A program made the translations under genes and the position numbers. The notes under the pieces were generated by a model. That model was given only the letters and a program-made list of their open reading frames with translations. It was not told where the DNA came from and searched no databases. This document shows, piece by piece, positions 1 through 6,244 of a stretch of DNA of 13,700 nt (position 1 is the stretch's first letter; the number at the start of each line of letters is the position of its first letter). The stretch covers positions 1-13,700 of the forward strand of contig CAIKID010000010.1 in NCBI GenBank assembly GCA_903827345.1, read 5' to 3'. This stretch comes from an uncultured Actinomycetes bacterium. Its GTDB lineage: Bacteria; Actinomycetota; Actinomycetes; Nanopelagicales; Nanopelagicaceae.

Positions 1-59
1 CCGAAGAGGAGTTCGGTCGACTTTATCTTGTTAGCTGATTGAAGTTTGCGAAAATCCAT
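1..59 (-). CDS. Start of a probable M48-family (HtpX-like) metalloprotease, cut by the window edge
   Basis: An ATG at 59 (minus strand) opens a reading frame that stays open to the window edge and gives only about 19 residues, MDFRKLQSANKIKSTELLF. It begins 2 nt after the lemA stop, so it is almost certainly translated as part of the same operon. In actinobacteria the gene after lemA is very often a membrane-anchored M48 zinc metalloprotease, whose N-terminus has a short polar stretch with an 'ANK+K/R' motif followed by a membrane segment. The visible residues fit that pattern, but the HExxH motif would lie outside the window. The reading frame is well supported by spacing; the family name rests on context and a short resemblance. 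Confidence 0.45.
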   Translation of the reverse strand, partial: MDFRKLQSANKIKSTELLF

Positions 60-61
60 AG

Positions 62-616
62 TTAGAACTTGACCTGCGGCGCCTTGCGATCTTGCGGATC
101 ATCGACTTCGTAAAATGGCCGGGAAGTGACGCCCGCAGATTTTACAAAGAGGCTACTAGGGAATGTCTTGACCGCCGAGTTGAGAGTCCGCACATTGTCG
201 TTATAGAACTGGCGTGCAAAGGAGACCTTATTCTCTGTTGAAGATAGTTCTTCTTGCAGCGCCAAGAAGTTGGTTGATGCTTTTAGATCTGGGTAATTCT
301 CGGTAACCGCGAGCAACCCACGAAGTGCTTGGGTGAGTTGGCCATCCGCAGCTGCAACATCGGCCACAGTGGTAGCTGTCGTAGCCTTGGCGCGAGCAGC
401 GACGACCGCTTCAAAGGTACTTGATTCATGCGAGGCATAACCTTTGACGGTTTCAACTAAATTAGGGATCAAGTCAGAACGGCGCTTGAGTTGAACCTCA
501 ATCTGCGCGAAGGCTTCGTCAACTGAAATATTGGCACGCACCAAGCGGTTGCGCGACATAATTGCGTAAAGGGCGAGAATTAAAAGAATTGCAATAACGA
601 GAACGGTGGCTTTCAT
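62..616 (-). CDS. lemA: LemA family membrane-anchored protein
   Basis: This 184-residue protein has one N-terminal membrane segment (about residues 2–20) followed by the alpha-helical LemA domain. Family-typical stretches include NISVDEAFAQIEVQLKRRSD near residues 29–48, LIPNLVETVKGYASHE just after it, and ENYPDLKAS/FLALQEELSSTENKVSFAR further on. Length is usual for the family. LemA proteins face outward with a short cytoplasmic N-terminus; their biochemical role is poorly known, though they often sit beside M48 or TPM-domain proteins in envelope quality-control loci. The ATG at 616 is supported by AAGGAG six bases upstream. It lies 26 nt after dcd and 2 nt before the next gene, so it is the middle gene of a minus-strand operon. 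Identity is secure; function is not. Confidence 0.9.
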   Translation of the reverse strand: MKATVLVIAILLILALYAIMSRNRLVRANISVDEAFAQIEVQLKRRSDLIPNLVETVKGYASHESSTFEAVVAARAKATTATTVADVAAADGQLTQALRGLLAVTENYPDLKASTNFLALQEELSSTENKVSFARQFYNDNVRTLNSAVKTFPSSLFVKSAGVTSRPFYEVDDPQDRKAPQVKF

Positions 617-642
617 AACCTGCTCCTTAGTACTTAGTTAAC

Positions 643-1221
643 TTATTGAATCTTTGTTTGATGGAAGTTTAGCCAAGACTTACTTGGAGTTGGGCCGCGC
701 TGTCCTTGATACCGAGAACCATAGAGAGCCGAGCCGTATGGATGCTCTGCGGGAGATGTGAGTTTGATGAGACAGAGCTGGCCAATCTTCATCCCAGGGA
801 AGAGCTTTACGGGAAGGTTAGCTACATTGGAAAGTTCTAGAGTGATGTGACCAGAAAATCCCGGGTCAATAAAGCCGGCAGTCGAGTGGGTCAATAACCC
901 GAGACGGCCGAGGGAAGATTTTCCTTCAAGGCGTCCAGCAATATCATCGGGGAGGGTAATGACCTCATAGGTACTTGCAAGAACAAATTCACCTGGGTGC
1001 AAGATGAAGTGCTCATCTGGGCCGACCGCAACTTCACGGGTGAGCTCTGCTTGTTCAATAGATGGATCGATTACCGAATATTTATGGTTTTCAAAGACGC
1101 GAAAGAAGCGATCGAGCCGAACATCCACACTTGATGGCTGAATCATCCCATCGCTAAAGGGTTCAACCTTCACCCGTCCAGCAGAGACTTCAGCGGCAAT
1201 ATCGCGATCACTAAGTAGCAC
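643..1221 (-). CDS. dcd: dCTP deaminase, probably the bifunctional deaminase/dUTPase type
   Basis: The 192-residue protein is a full-length actinobacterial Dcd. It converts dCTP to dUTP and, in the bifunctional form known from Mycobacterium, on to dUMP, supplying dTMP synthesis and keeping uracil out of DNA. Visible family marks are LLSDRDI at the N-terminus, QPSSVDVRLD (29–38), ILHPGEFVLAST, the active-site GKSSLGRLG (100–108) with S102 and R106, HSTAGFIDPGFSGH, and the catalytic-type glutamate E129 in LELSN. The C-terminal YGSRYQGQRGPTPS lid segment is present. The reading frame continues upstream to 1536, but homology begins exactly at GTG 1221. That GTG has no good Shine–Dalgarno but has TAGGGT 7 nt upstream, suggesting a leaderless transcript. 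The enzyme is expected to be a homotrimer. It is divergent from the EamA gene and 26 nt upstream of lemA. Confidence 0.95.
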   Translation of the reverse strand: MLLSDRDIAAEVSAGRVKVEPFSDGMIQPSSVDVRLDRFFRVFENHKYSVIDPSIEQAELTREVAVGPDEHFILHPGEFVLASTYEVITLPDDIAGRLEGKSSLGRLGLLTHSTAGFIDPGFSGHITLELSNVANLPVKLFPGMKIGQLCLIKLTSPAEHPYGSALYGSRYQGQRGPTPSKSWLNFHQTKIQ

Positions 1222-1284
1222 GGTTAAAACCCTATCAGGCAGCGCGAGGGAGAGATGAAGGTCGATAGCCGATAGGTTTGCCTC
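1222..1284. promoter_or_regulatory. Divergent promoter region between dcd and the EamA transporter gene
   Basis: The 63 bp between the two divergent starts hold a TANNNT hexamer for each gene. TAGGGT (minus strand, 1234–1229) lies 7 nt before the dcd GTG, and TAGGTT (plus strand, 1273–1278) lies 6 nt before the EamA ATG. Both sit in an imperfect dyad, AAAACCCTATC (1226–1236) against GATAGGTTT (1271–1279), so the two promoters are near mirror images. No convincing -35 box is visible. The spacing puts both transcription starts at or within a base or two of the start codons, predicting leaderless mRNAs. This is inferred from sequence only. Confidence 0.5.
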
Positions 1285-2214
1285 ATGAGCCCTCAACGCG
1301 CCATTCTCTTTCTCACCAGCGGCGCCTTTCTCTTCGCCATCAGTGGAATTGTCTCTAAATGGGTCATGGAGGCGGGATTGACCCCTTGGAGGCTTACCGA
1401 GGTGCGAACCACAGGCTCTTTCGTTGCACTTCTGGTCTATCTCGCTCTCAACGGACGGATTCACCAGTTGCGTCCTAGAAAAGGAGAAGGTGGACTTCTT
1501 GCTCTCTTTGGAATTATCGGAATCGCCGCGGTCCAATCTTTCTATTTCTTCTCAATTCTGCGACTTCACGTTTCCACCGCCTTGATTATTGAATTCACCG
1601 CCCCTATATGGATCGTGCTCTATCTGCGTTTGATTAAAAAGGTAAAGATTAATAATTCAATGTGGCTTGGACTTATTGCAGCCTTCATTGGGTTGATCTT
1701 GGTCGGTGAAGTCTGGAAGGGCTTAACGCTCAATGGGTTGGGAGTTATCTCCTCATTCATTGATGCGCTGAGCTTGGCAAGCTATTTCTTCTTAAGTCGT
1801 GCACTAGGAAAGCTTCGTAGCACAGAGACCATGCTGGTCTGGGGTTTTGGAATTACCGCGGTGCTATATGCGCTCGTCCAACCTTGGTGGTCATTTCCAT
1901 TTCGAATCTTTACCAAGCCAATCGACCTTAATGGACATTTTGTCGGTCATCATCTCCCGGGATGGCTCCTTATTGGCTTCATCGTCCTATTTGGAACTGT
2001 TCTTCCCTACCTCTGCGTTGTTATCGGTATTAATGCACTCACTCCTCAAGCCGCAAGCATCATCGGAATGCTCGAACCGCTATTTGCTGGAGCTTTTGGT
2101 TGGATACTCCTGAAGGAAACTTTTACTACTATTCAACTCATCGGAGCGGCCGTGGTGCTTGGTGGAATCTTTATTGCCAATGAAAAGATTCCCGATGGAG
2201 TGGGCAACCTTTAA
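1285..2214 (+). CDS. EamA/DMT-superfamily transporter
   Basis: The 309-residue, very hydrophobic protein has two tandem EamA-type halves with about ten predicted membrane helices, the usual architecture and length for 10-TMS drug/metabolite exporters. The N-terminal half includes LFLTSGAFLFAISGIVSKWV and TALIIEFTAPIWIVLYLRL. The C-terminal half ends with LTPQAASIIGMLEPLFAG, FGWILLKET and the closing helix LIGAAVVLGGIFIAN, strongly typical of the family. The substrate cannot be predicted; members export amino acids, purines and other metabolites. The ATG at 1285 has TAGGTT 6 nt upstream and no clear ribosome-binding site. Its stop codon overlaps the AAGGAG of the following carbonic anhydrase gene, so the two are probably co-transcribed. 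Confidence 0.88.
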   Translation: MSPQRAILFLTSGAFLFAISGIVSKWVMEAGLTPWRLTEVRTTGSFVALLVYLALNGRIHQLRPRKGEGGLLALFGIIGIAAVQSFYFFSILRLHVSTALIIEFTAPIWIVLYLRLIKKVKINNSMWLGLIAAFIGLILVGEVWKGLTLNGLGVISSFIDALSLASYFFLSRALGKLRSTETMLVWGFGITAVLYALVQPWWSFPFRIFTKPIDLNGHFVGHHLPGWLLIGFIVLFGTVLPYLCVVIGINALTPQAASIIGMLEPLFAGAFGWILLKETFTTIQLIGAAVVLGGIFIANEKIPDGVGNL

Positions 2215-2224
2215 GGAGTAAGTA

Positions 2225-2719
2225 ATGGATAAATTTGAAGATATTCTCCAAGCAAATCGCAATTTTGTTTCAACTTTTACCTCGGAGGATCTCACTGGAA
2301 CCGCAGTTAAGGGCTTGGCAATTGTTACCTGCATGGATTCGCGCATCGACCCACTCCGTATTGTTGGAATGCACGCGGGTGACGCAAAGATTTTGCGTAA
2401 CGCTGGTGCCCGCGTAACTGATGACGTTTTACGTACCCTTGTTCTTGCAACTCACTTGCTTGGGGTTAATCGCGTCTTGGTTATGCCGCATACCGATTGC
2501 CGCATGGCGAGTACCGACGAAGCCGGCATTCACGCCGCGATTTCTACGAAGAGTGGGGTAGATACCCGAAGTTTGGATTTCCAGACTACCTCTGACCAAC
2601 ACGGCGCACTCTTGAAAGATATTGTGAAGATTGAGAGCTATCCGCTCCTGCACGATGAAGTGCGAGTTATGGGAGCTATCTACGATGTCAAAAGTGGGTT
2701 GCTAACTTCAATAAATTAA
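2225..2719 (+). CDS. Beta-class carbonic anhydrase (Rv1284-like, short form)
   Basis: This 164-residue protein interconverts CO2 and bicarbonate at a zinc centre in the cytoplasm. The zinc ligands of beta carbonic anhydrases are visible: C36 in CMDSR (with D38 and R40 forming the catalytic dyad), then H89 and C92 in HTDC. RNAGARVTDDVLRTL (58–72) and LLGVNRVLVMPHTDC (78–92) are family signatures. Length and motif layout match the small mycobacterial Rv1284 type rather than the longer plant-type enzymes. The start is fixed by AAGGAG at 2213–2218, which overlaps the exporter's stop and lies 6 nt before the ATG. The gene sits 10 nt after the EamA gene. A role in supplying bicarbonate for carboxylations or in pH balance is inferred. 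The enzyme assignment is secure. Confidence 0.93.
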   Translation: MDKFEDILQANRNFVSTFTSEDLTGTAVKGLAIVTCMDSRIDPLRIVGMHAGDAKILRNAGARVTDDVLRTLVLATHLLGVNRVLVMPHTDCRMASTDEAGIHAAISTKSGVDTRSLDFQTTSDQHGALLKDIVKIESYPLLHDEVRVMGAIYDVKSGLLTSIN

Positions 2720-2731
2720 ATCGCTAACCTA

Positions 2732-2788
2732 TTGCGAAGTTCTACTCGCCTCTTTACCCTTTAAATCCGAGCTCTTTTCATCGAGAGG
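2732..2788 (+). promoter_or_regulatory. Probable promoter and ribosome-binding site for the two-gene membrane protein unit
   Basis: The 78-bp gap after the carbonic anhydrase gene contains TTGCGA (2732–2737), a 17-bp spacer and TACCCT (2755–2760), an acceptable sigma-70/SigA-type pair. A GAGAGG Shine–Dalgarno (2783–2788) lies 9 nt before the next ATG. No terminator hairpin is evident here, so read-through from the upstream gene is also possible. Confidence 0.4.
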
Positions 2789-2797
2789 GATTTACAT

Positions 2798-3379
2798 ATG
2801 GCGCATGATGTAATCACGGATAAACCAGGGGACTTTAAGATCGTTCCAACTAGTGCAATTCCGCTAGTAGCTGTCGTCTATATAGGACTCATCGTTGCAG
2901 TTGCTAGCAATCGCCTCTGGGCCTTGGATTTCTTTCACGTGGTTGGAGGCGCGTGCTGGACAGCTATCGACCTCTTCTTAGGATTTGTCATCGGACCAAT
3001 TATTGGAAAGATGAGCATTCCGGCGCGAATGGAATTTTCTAAGAAATTTATGCCGAAGATGGTGCTCTTAATGCCGACGCTTGTCATTGCAACCTTAGCT
3101 GGAGGGTTTCAGTTAGCCAGGCACGAAGGTTTCATCCTCTCCTCGGATAAGCACCACCCTTGGGTCGTCGCCTCAATGATTGTTGTTGGAGTTCTGGCAG
3201 TTGTTGCGTTGGGATTTCTTGAACCTGCAAATATTGGCGTCCTCTTTGAGTTGAAGAAAGAACATCCCAATGGAGAGGTTATAGGAAAGCTCATGAAACG
3301 CTTTCTCTACACGGCTGGAATTACAGGGGTGATGCAGGTCGCCACCCTCATTATTATGACAAGGATCGCCACGCTATGA
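2798..3379 (+). CDS. Polytopic membrane protein of uncertain family
   Basis: This 193-residue protein has about five predicted membrane helices (roughly residues 19–38, 45–70, 87–105, 122–142 and 168–190). The second helix contains FFHVVGGACWTAIDLFLGF, with H47 and W54 in a pattern (H-x6-W followed by a glycine-rich helix) that recalls CopD/DUF2269-type membrane proteins. Another histidine, H109 in LARHEG, lies at the end of helix three. Such histidines can ligate haem or copper in related proteins, but no such role can be shown here. It starts with ATG preceded by GAGAGG and overlaps the next gene by 4 nt (ATGA), so the two products are probably made together and may form one complex. Its own promoter is likely at 2732–2760. 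The coding call is firm, the family tentative. Confidence 0.8.
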   Translation: MAHDVITDKPGDFKIVPTSAIPLVAVVYIGLIVAVASNRLWALDFFHVVGGACWTAIDLFLGFVIGPIIGKMSIPARMEFSKKFMPKMVLLMPTLVIATLAGGFQLARHEGFILSSDKHHPWVVASMIVVGVLAVVALGFLEPANIGVLFELKKEHPNGEVIGKLMKRFLYTAGITGVMQVATLIIMTRIATL

Positions 3380-3768
3380 AGAATAAACTGCCTCCAATTT
3401 CAGAGCTCTCTGTTCTTGCTTTAGCAGTTGTGGTCGCCGGAGGGGTCTTCCTCGCGGCTCATCTTCCGAAACACGTCACTTTGGTTCCTACAACTATCGC
3501 AGTGGTAGTAGCCGGTGCGATTGTGCTCGTAAATCTCTTCTTACTGCGCCAAATCAAAGCGTTTGATTGGAAGGTCTTTGCCACTGTTGCTAAATGGACC
3601 CTACTGGCTTATGGACTAATTGCGGCTGCGCTCGAATACATCTTTATTAAAGATGGATCCCGCGGGAGCGTGTTAACGATTATGACTGCAACGCTCGTAA
3701 TCTTCGCGATTAACTTACCGATTCACTTCGGTTTTACCGTCGCCAGGTACTCGGATAAAACGAGTTAA
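3376..3768 (+). CDS. Small four-helix membrane protein, unknown function
   Basis: This 130-residue protein has four predicted membrane helices (about 10–29, 36–56, 66–88 and 99–122), short loops and a short charged C-terminus (ARYSDKTS). I recognise no catalytic motif or named family. Its start codon overlaps the stop of the preceding membrane protein gene as ATGA, typical of translational coupling, so it is a likely partner of that protein. Its stop codon overlaps the dnaB stop codon on the other strand: the two convergent genes share the palindromic bases ttaa at 3765–3768, leaving no intergenic space for a terminator. Confidence 0.78.
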   Translation: MKNKLPPISELSVLALAVVVAGGVFLAAHLPKHVTLVPTTIAVVVAGAIVLVNLFLLRQIKAFDWKVFATVAKWTLLAYGLIAAALEYIFIKDGSRGSVLTIMTATLVIFAINLPIHFGFTVARYSDKTS

Positions 3769-5165
3769 TCCTTCACAAAGCTCTCGCCACCGCTAAATGC
3801 TGGAGCAATATCTGCAAAGCGGGCGAAGTGAAGTTGGGCGGCGACGGTAATGGTTCGGGTGGGACCATTACGATGCTTAGCGACGATTAAATCTGCCTCA
3901 CCGGAGCGATTCTGATTGTCGTAGAGATCATCGCGGTGTAACAAAATAACCATATCTGCATCCTGCTCAATTGACCCTGATTCACGTAGGTCAGAGAGCA
4001 TCGGCTTCTTATCGGCGCGCTGTTCTGGAGAACGGTTGAGCTGTGAGATCGCGATGATGGGGACGTTGAGCTCTTTAGCGAGCAACTTTAGATTACGTGA
4101 GAACTCAGAGACCTCTTGTTGGCGGCTCTCAACGCGCTTGCCAGAGGTCATCAGCTGCAAGTAGTCAATAACGATCAACTTCAAATTGTGGCGTTGCTTG
4201 AGGCGGCGGGCCTTTGAACGAATCTCCATGAGCGAGAGGTTTGGTGAGTCATCGATAAATAGCGGGGCCTGAGAAATTTCGCCCATACGCTTTGCTAACC
4301 GACCCCACTCATCATCAGAGAGCGAACCAGAACGAATGTTATTTAAGCCGACCTTCGCTTCGGCGGAGAGCATACGCATCGTGATCTCCGAGCGGCTCAT
4401 TTCAAGGGAGAAGATCACCGAAGTATCGCCATTATGAATGGAGGCATGGCGCGCAATATCTAGGCCTAGTGTGGACTTACCGACGGCAGGACGCGCTGCT
4501 AAAACAATCATGTTCCCAGGATGAAAACCATTGGTCAGGGCATCGAGATCGCGAAAACCACTCTTGACTCCTTCATCTGCAACACCCGAGGAGATAGCTT
4601 CAATCTCATCTAGTGCGGCCGGGAGAAGTTCAGAAAGTTGAATGTAATCTTCACTCATTCGAGATTCGGTTACTTGATAGACCTCGGCCTGCGCCGCATC
4701 TACTGCATCATCAACATCGCCAGCTTCGGAATATCCCAGTTGAACGATCTTTGTTCCTGCTTCAACGAGGCGGCGTAAAATTGCACGGTCGCGCACAATA
4801 CGGGCGTAATAACCAGCGTTAGCTGCAGTTGGCACAGAAGAGATAAGGGTGTGGAGATATGGTGCGCCGCCGGCGCGCGTAATATCACCACGTTTGGTGA
4901 GTTCGGCAGAGACGGTCACTGGATCGGCTGGGTCTCCACGACCATAGAGATCGAGAATTGCATCGTAGATAAGTTCGTGTGCGGGGCGATAGAAATCGCG
5001 CTCCTTGATAATTTCGACGACATCGGCGATGGCATCTTTAGAGAGAAGCATTCCACCGAGGACAGATTGTTCAGCGAGGAGATCTTGTGGAGGAGTTCGC
5101 TCGAATTCGATGGGGCGAGCCTGCAGACTGTTATTTCCGCGATTAGGAAGTTCAGCGATGCTCAT
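3765..5165 (-). CDS. dnaB: Replicative DNA helicase DnaB
   Basis: The 466-residue protein is a complete hexameric fork helicase that unwinds DNA 5'→3' and recruits primase. The N-terminal primase-interacting domain starts at about residue 24 (PPQDLLAEQSVLGGMLLSKDA). The RecA-like C-terminal domain has the Walker A loop ARPAVGKST (224–232, K230), the SLEMS segment (253–257), Walker B LIVIDYLQL (330–338), SQLNRSPE (374–381), SDLRESGSIEQDAD (391–404) and the arginine-finger region KHRNGPT (430–436). Unlike mycobacterial DnaB, no intein interrupts it. The ATG at 5165 has AGAGGA upstream, but both lie in a predicted hairpin (5161–5184). The rplI terminator separates it from the ribosomal protein operon, so it probably has its own promoter in the DnaA-box-rich gap. 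Confidence 0.97.
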   Translation of the reverse strand: MSIAELPNRGNNSLQARPIEFERTPPQDLLAEQSVLGGMLLSKDAIADVVEIIKERDFYRPAHELIYDAILDLYGRGDPADPVTVSAELTKRGDITRAGGAPYLHTLISSVPTAANAGYYARIVRDRAILRRLVEAGTKIVQLGYSEAGDVDDAVDAAQAEVYQVTESRMSEDYIQLSELLPAALDEIEAISSGVADEGVKSGFRDLDALTNGFHPGNMIVLAARPAVGKSTLGLDIARHASIHNGDTSVIFSLEMSRSEITMRMLSAEAKVGLNNIRSGSLSDDEWGRLAKRMGEISQAPLFIDDSPNLSLMEIRSKARRLKQRHNLKLIVIDYLQLMTSGKRVESRQQEVSEFSRNLKLLAKELNVPIIAISQLNRSPEQRADKKPMLSDLRESGSIEQDADMVILLHRDDLYDNQNRSGEADLIVAKHRNGPTRTITVAAQLHFARFADIAPAFSGGESFVKD

Positions 5166-5184
5166 GAGGTAATCCTCTTATGAG
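5161..5184 (-). promoter_or_regulatory. Hairpin covering the dnaB Shine–Dalgarno and start codon
   Basis: In the dnaB mRNA the arm CTCATAAGAGG can pair with CCTCATGAG: 9 base pairs with a two-base AA bulge and an ATTA loop. The 5' arm contains the ribosome-binding site (AGAGG, with the following A in the loop) and the 3' arm contains the ATG start codon. When folded it would hide both. The pairing is read directly from the sequence; a regulatory effect is inferred. Confidence 0.5.
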
Positions 5185-5228
5185 CAACTGACATTCCCTA
5201 CATTCGCGAGAAGGGCATGTGCGCTCTC

Positions 5229-5365
5229 TGTGGGAAAGGGGAGTATTACTGGGGATAACCTGAGTTTTATTGTGGAGGGGGTGTGGGTAACTTCGTCCAT
5301 ACTGGGGATAGTCCGGCGAATCACCATCAAAAGACGCTCAAATTAGATACTTAGGCTGGGGATAA
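5229..5365. promoter_or_regulatory. Cluster of DnaA-box-like 9-mers upstream of dnaB
   Basis: Six plus-strand 9-mers resemble the DnaA box complement TGTGGATAA, all in the same orientation: TGTGGGAAA (5229), TGGGGATAA (5250), TGTGGAGGG (5271), TGTGGGTAA (5282), TGGGGATAG (5303) and TGGGGATAA (5357). The best three have one mismatch; the one at 5271 has three. Start-to-start distances are 21, 21, 11, 21 and 54 bp, close to whole helical turns, so the sites would face the same side of the DNA. TACTGGGGATA is repeated exactly at 5247 and 5300. An AT-rich stretch follows (about 5362–5398). The cluster occupies most of the 275-bp gap between dnaB and rplI. It could be a DnaA-responsive dnaB control region, a DnaA-titration site or an origin-like element. 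No binding is demonstrated. Confidence 0.4.
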
Positions 5366-5394
5366 AGAAAAATCTAGCAATCTCAATAAATGAG

Positions 5395-5422
5395 AAAACC
5401 CCGCCAGGTGAACCAGGCGGGG
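5395..5422 (-). terminator. Intrinsic terminator of the rpsF–ssb–rpsR–rplI operon
   Basis: On the minus strand the arms CCCCGCCTGG and CCTGGCGGGG form a GC-rich stem with a single T·T mismatch and a TTCA loop, followed at once by TTTT (5398–5395). It begins 19 nt after the rplI stop codon. The plus-strand reading has no U-tract, so it should act only on the leftward transcript, isolating dnaB from the ribosomal operon. Confidence 0.92.
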
Positions 5423-5440
5423 TCACTCAATTGCCGTTAG

Positions 5441-5884
5441 TTAAGCAGCGACAACCTCAACTGCGATATTGGCAGCGACCTGCGCGTGCAGGGTTACCTT
5501 GGCAGCATAGTTGCCGAGCTTCTTCATGACAGGAGCCTTTAAGCGATGGCGATCAATATCGATACCAACCGATGATTTAATCGCTGCGATGAGGTCCTTA
5601 TCGGTTACGGAACCGAAGAGTGAACCGGTAGCGCCAACCTTGGCTTTAACCACGATTGGTGCAGCTTCAAGTGATGCCTTGATTTCACGAGCATGGTCGA
5701 GATCGCGGATCTCCCGAGCGCTACGCGCACGACGAATTCCCTCGATCTGCTTCTCTCCACCGACCGACCAGGCAATTGCGTTGCCGTTGGGTAGCAAGGA
5801 GTTACGGGCATAGCCATCTTTAACAGTTACAACATCGCCAGCCTGGCCGAGTCCTGCAACTTCGCGTGTAAGGATGAGTTTCAT
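5441..5884 (-). CDS. rplI: 50S ribosomal protein L9
   Basis: The 147-residue protein is full-length bacterial L9, which binds 23S rRNA near the L1 stalk base. It has the N-terminal domain MKLILTREVAGLGQAGDVV, the signature VKDGYARNSLLPNGNAIAW (21–39), a long connecting helix (about 40–75) and the C-terminal domain with GSLFGSVTDKDL (87–98). The upstream in-frame extension to 5989 overlaps rpsR and is not part of L9. The ATG at 5884 matches the family start and follows AGGAGAGG, which itself overlaps the rpsR stop codon. It is last in the operon; a strong terminator follows. Confidence 0.97.
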   Translation of the reverse strand: MKLILTREVAGLGQAGDVVTVKDGYARNSLLPNGNAIAWSVGGEKQIEGIRRARSAREIRDLDHAREIKASLEAAPIVVKAKVGATGSLFGSVTDKDLIAAIKSSVGIDIDRHRLKAPVMKKLGNYAAKVTLHAQVAANIAVEVVAA

Positions 5885-5897
5885 ATTTATCCTCTCC

Positions 5898-6185
5898 TTA
5901 TCTAGCTGTTGAGGTGTAAGGCAAGAGCGCCATTTCGCGGGAGTTCTTGACCGCGGCAGCAATTGCACGTTGATGTTGGGTGCATGCACCCGTTACTCGG
6001 CGAGCGCGGATCTTGCCGCGATCGGAGATGAACTTACGAAGGGTAGCGATGTCCTTATAATCAATATAAGAAACTTTCTGTTGGCAGAAAGAGCATGGCT
6101 TCTTCTTAAATTTCTTTAAAGCCGCAGCCGACATCTTCGGTGCGACCTTCTTTGGCTTTAAGGTCTTATTACTTCTTGCTCCCAC
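5898..6185 (-). CDS. rpsR: 30S ribosomal protein S18, zinc-binding (C+) form
   Basis: This 95-residue S18 carries the ribosomal core YIDYKDIATLRKFISDRGKI followed by RARRVTGACTQHQRAIA and ends NSREMALLPYTS. It has CSFC at 31–34 and C68/H71 in GACTQH, the four-ligand pattern of the zinc-containing C+ S18 type, like mycobacterial RpsR1. A basic lysine-rich N-terminal extension of about 30 residues precedes the core. The start is GTG at 6185, supported by AAAGGAG 7 nt upstream; an internal ATG at residue 18 is a weaker alternative. S18 forms a heterodimer with S6 on the 30S platform, and both are encoded in this operon. Presence of the C+ form suggests a zinc-free paralogue may exist elsewhere in the genome. 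Confidence 0.96.
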   Translation of the reverse strand: MGARSNKTLKPKKVAPKMSAAALKKFKKKPCSFCQQKVSYIDYKDIATLRKFISDRGKIRARRVTGACTQHQRAIAAAVKNSREMALLPYTSTAR

Positions 6186-6207
6186 TGTGGTGCTCCTTTA
6201 TGAGGGC

Positions 6208-6225
6208 CCTGTTTATTAAAACAGG
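6208..6225 (-). other. Perfect intercistronic hairpin between ssb and rpsR
   Basis: CCTGTTT (6208–6214) and AAACAGG (6219–6225) are exact inverted repeats around a 4-base loop, in the 59-nt gap between the ssb stop and the rpsR start. No U-tract follows on the minus strand, so it is not a normal terminator. It could protect or cleave the message to set different ssb and S18 levels. The repeat is plain in the sequence; the role is speculative. Confidence 0.5.
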
Positions 6226-6244
6226 AATGGTTGGTTTAAATGAA

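Noticed and set aside
1222..1536. The dcd reading frame continues more than 100 codons upstream of GTG 1221.
   Set aside because: The extra residues are low-complexity, match nothing in Dcd and run antisense to the EamA gene. Homology begins exactly at LLSDRDI.
2720..2797. A possible terminator after the carbonic anhydrase gene.
   Set aside because: Only short, weak pairings such as CTC/GAG are present and no U-tract follows them; a promoter reading fits better.
3765..5165. A possible intein in dnaB, as in some mycobacteria.
   Set aside because: Walker A, Walker B and the flanking motifs are continuous and the protein is 466 residues, the normal intein-free length.
5885..5989. An N-terminal extension of the L9 frame to 5989.
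   Set aside because: It overlaps rpsR, and L9 homology plus AGGAGAGG fix the start at 5884.
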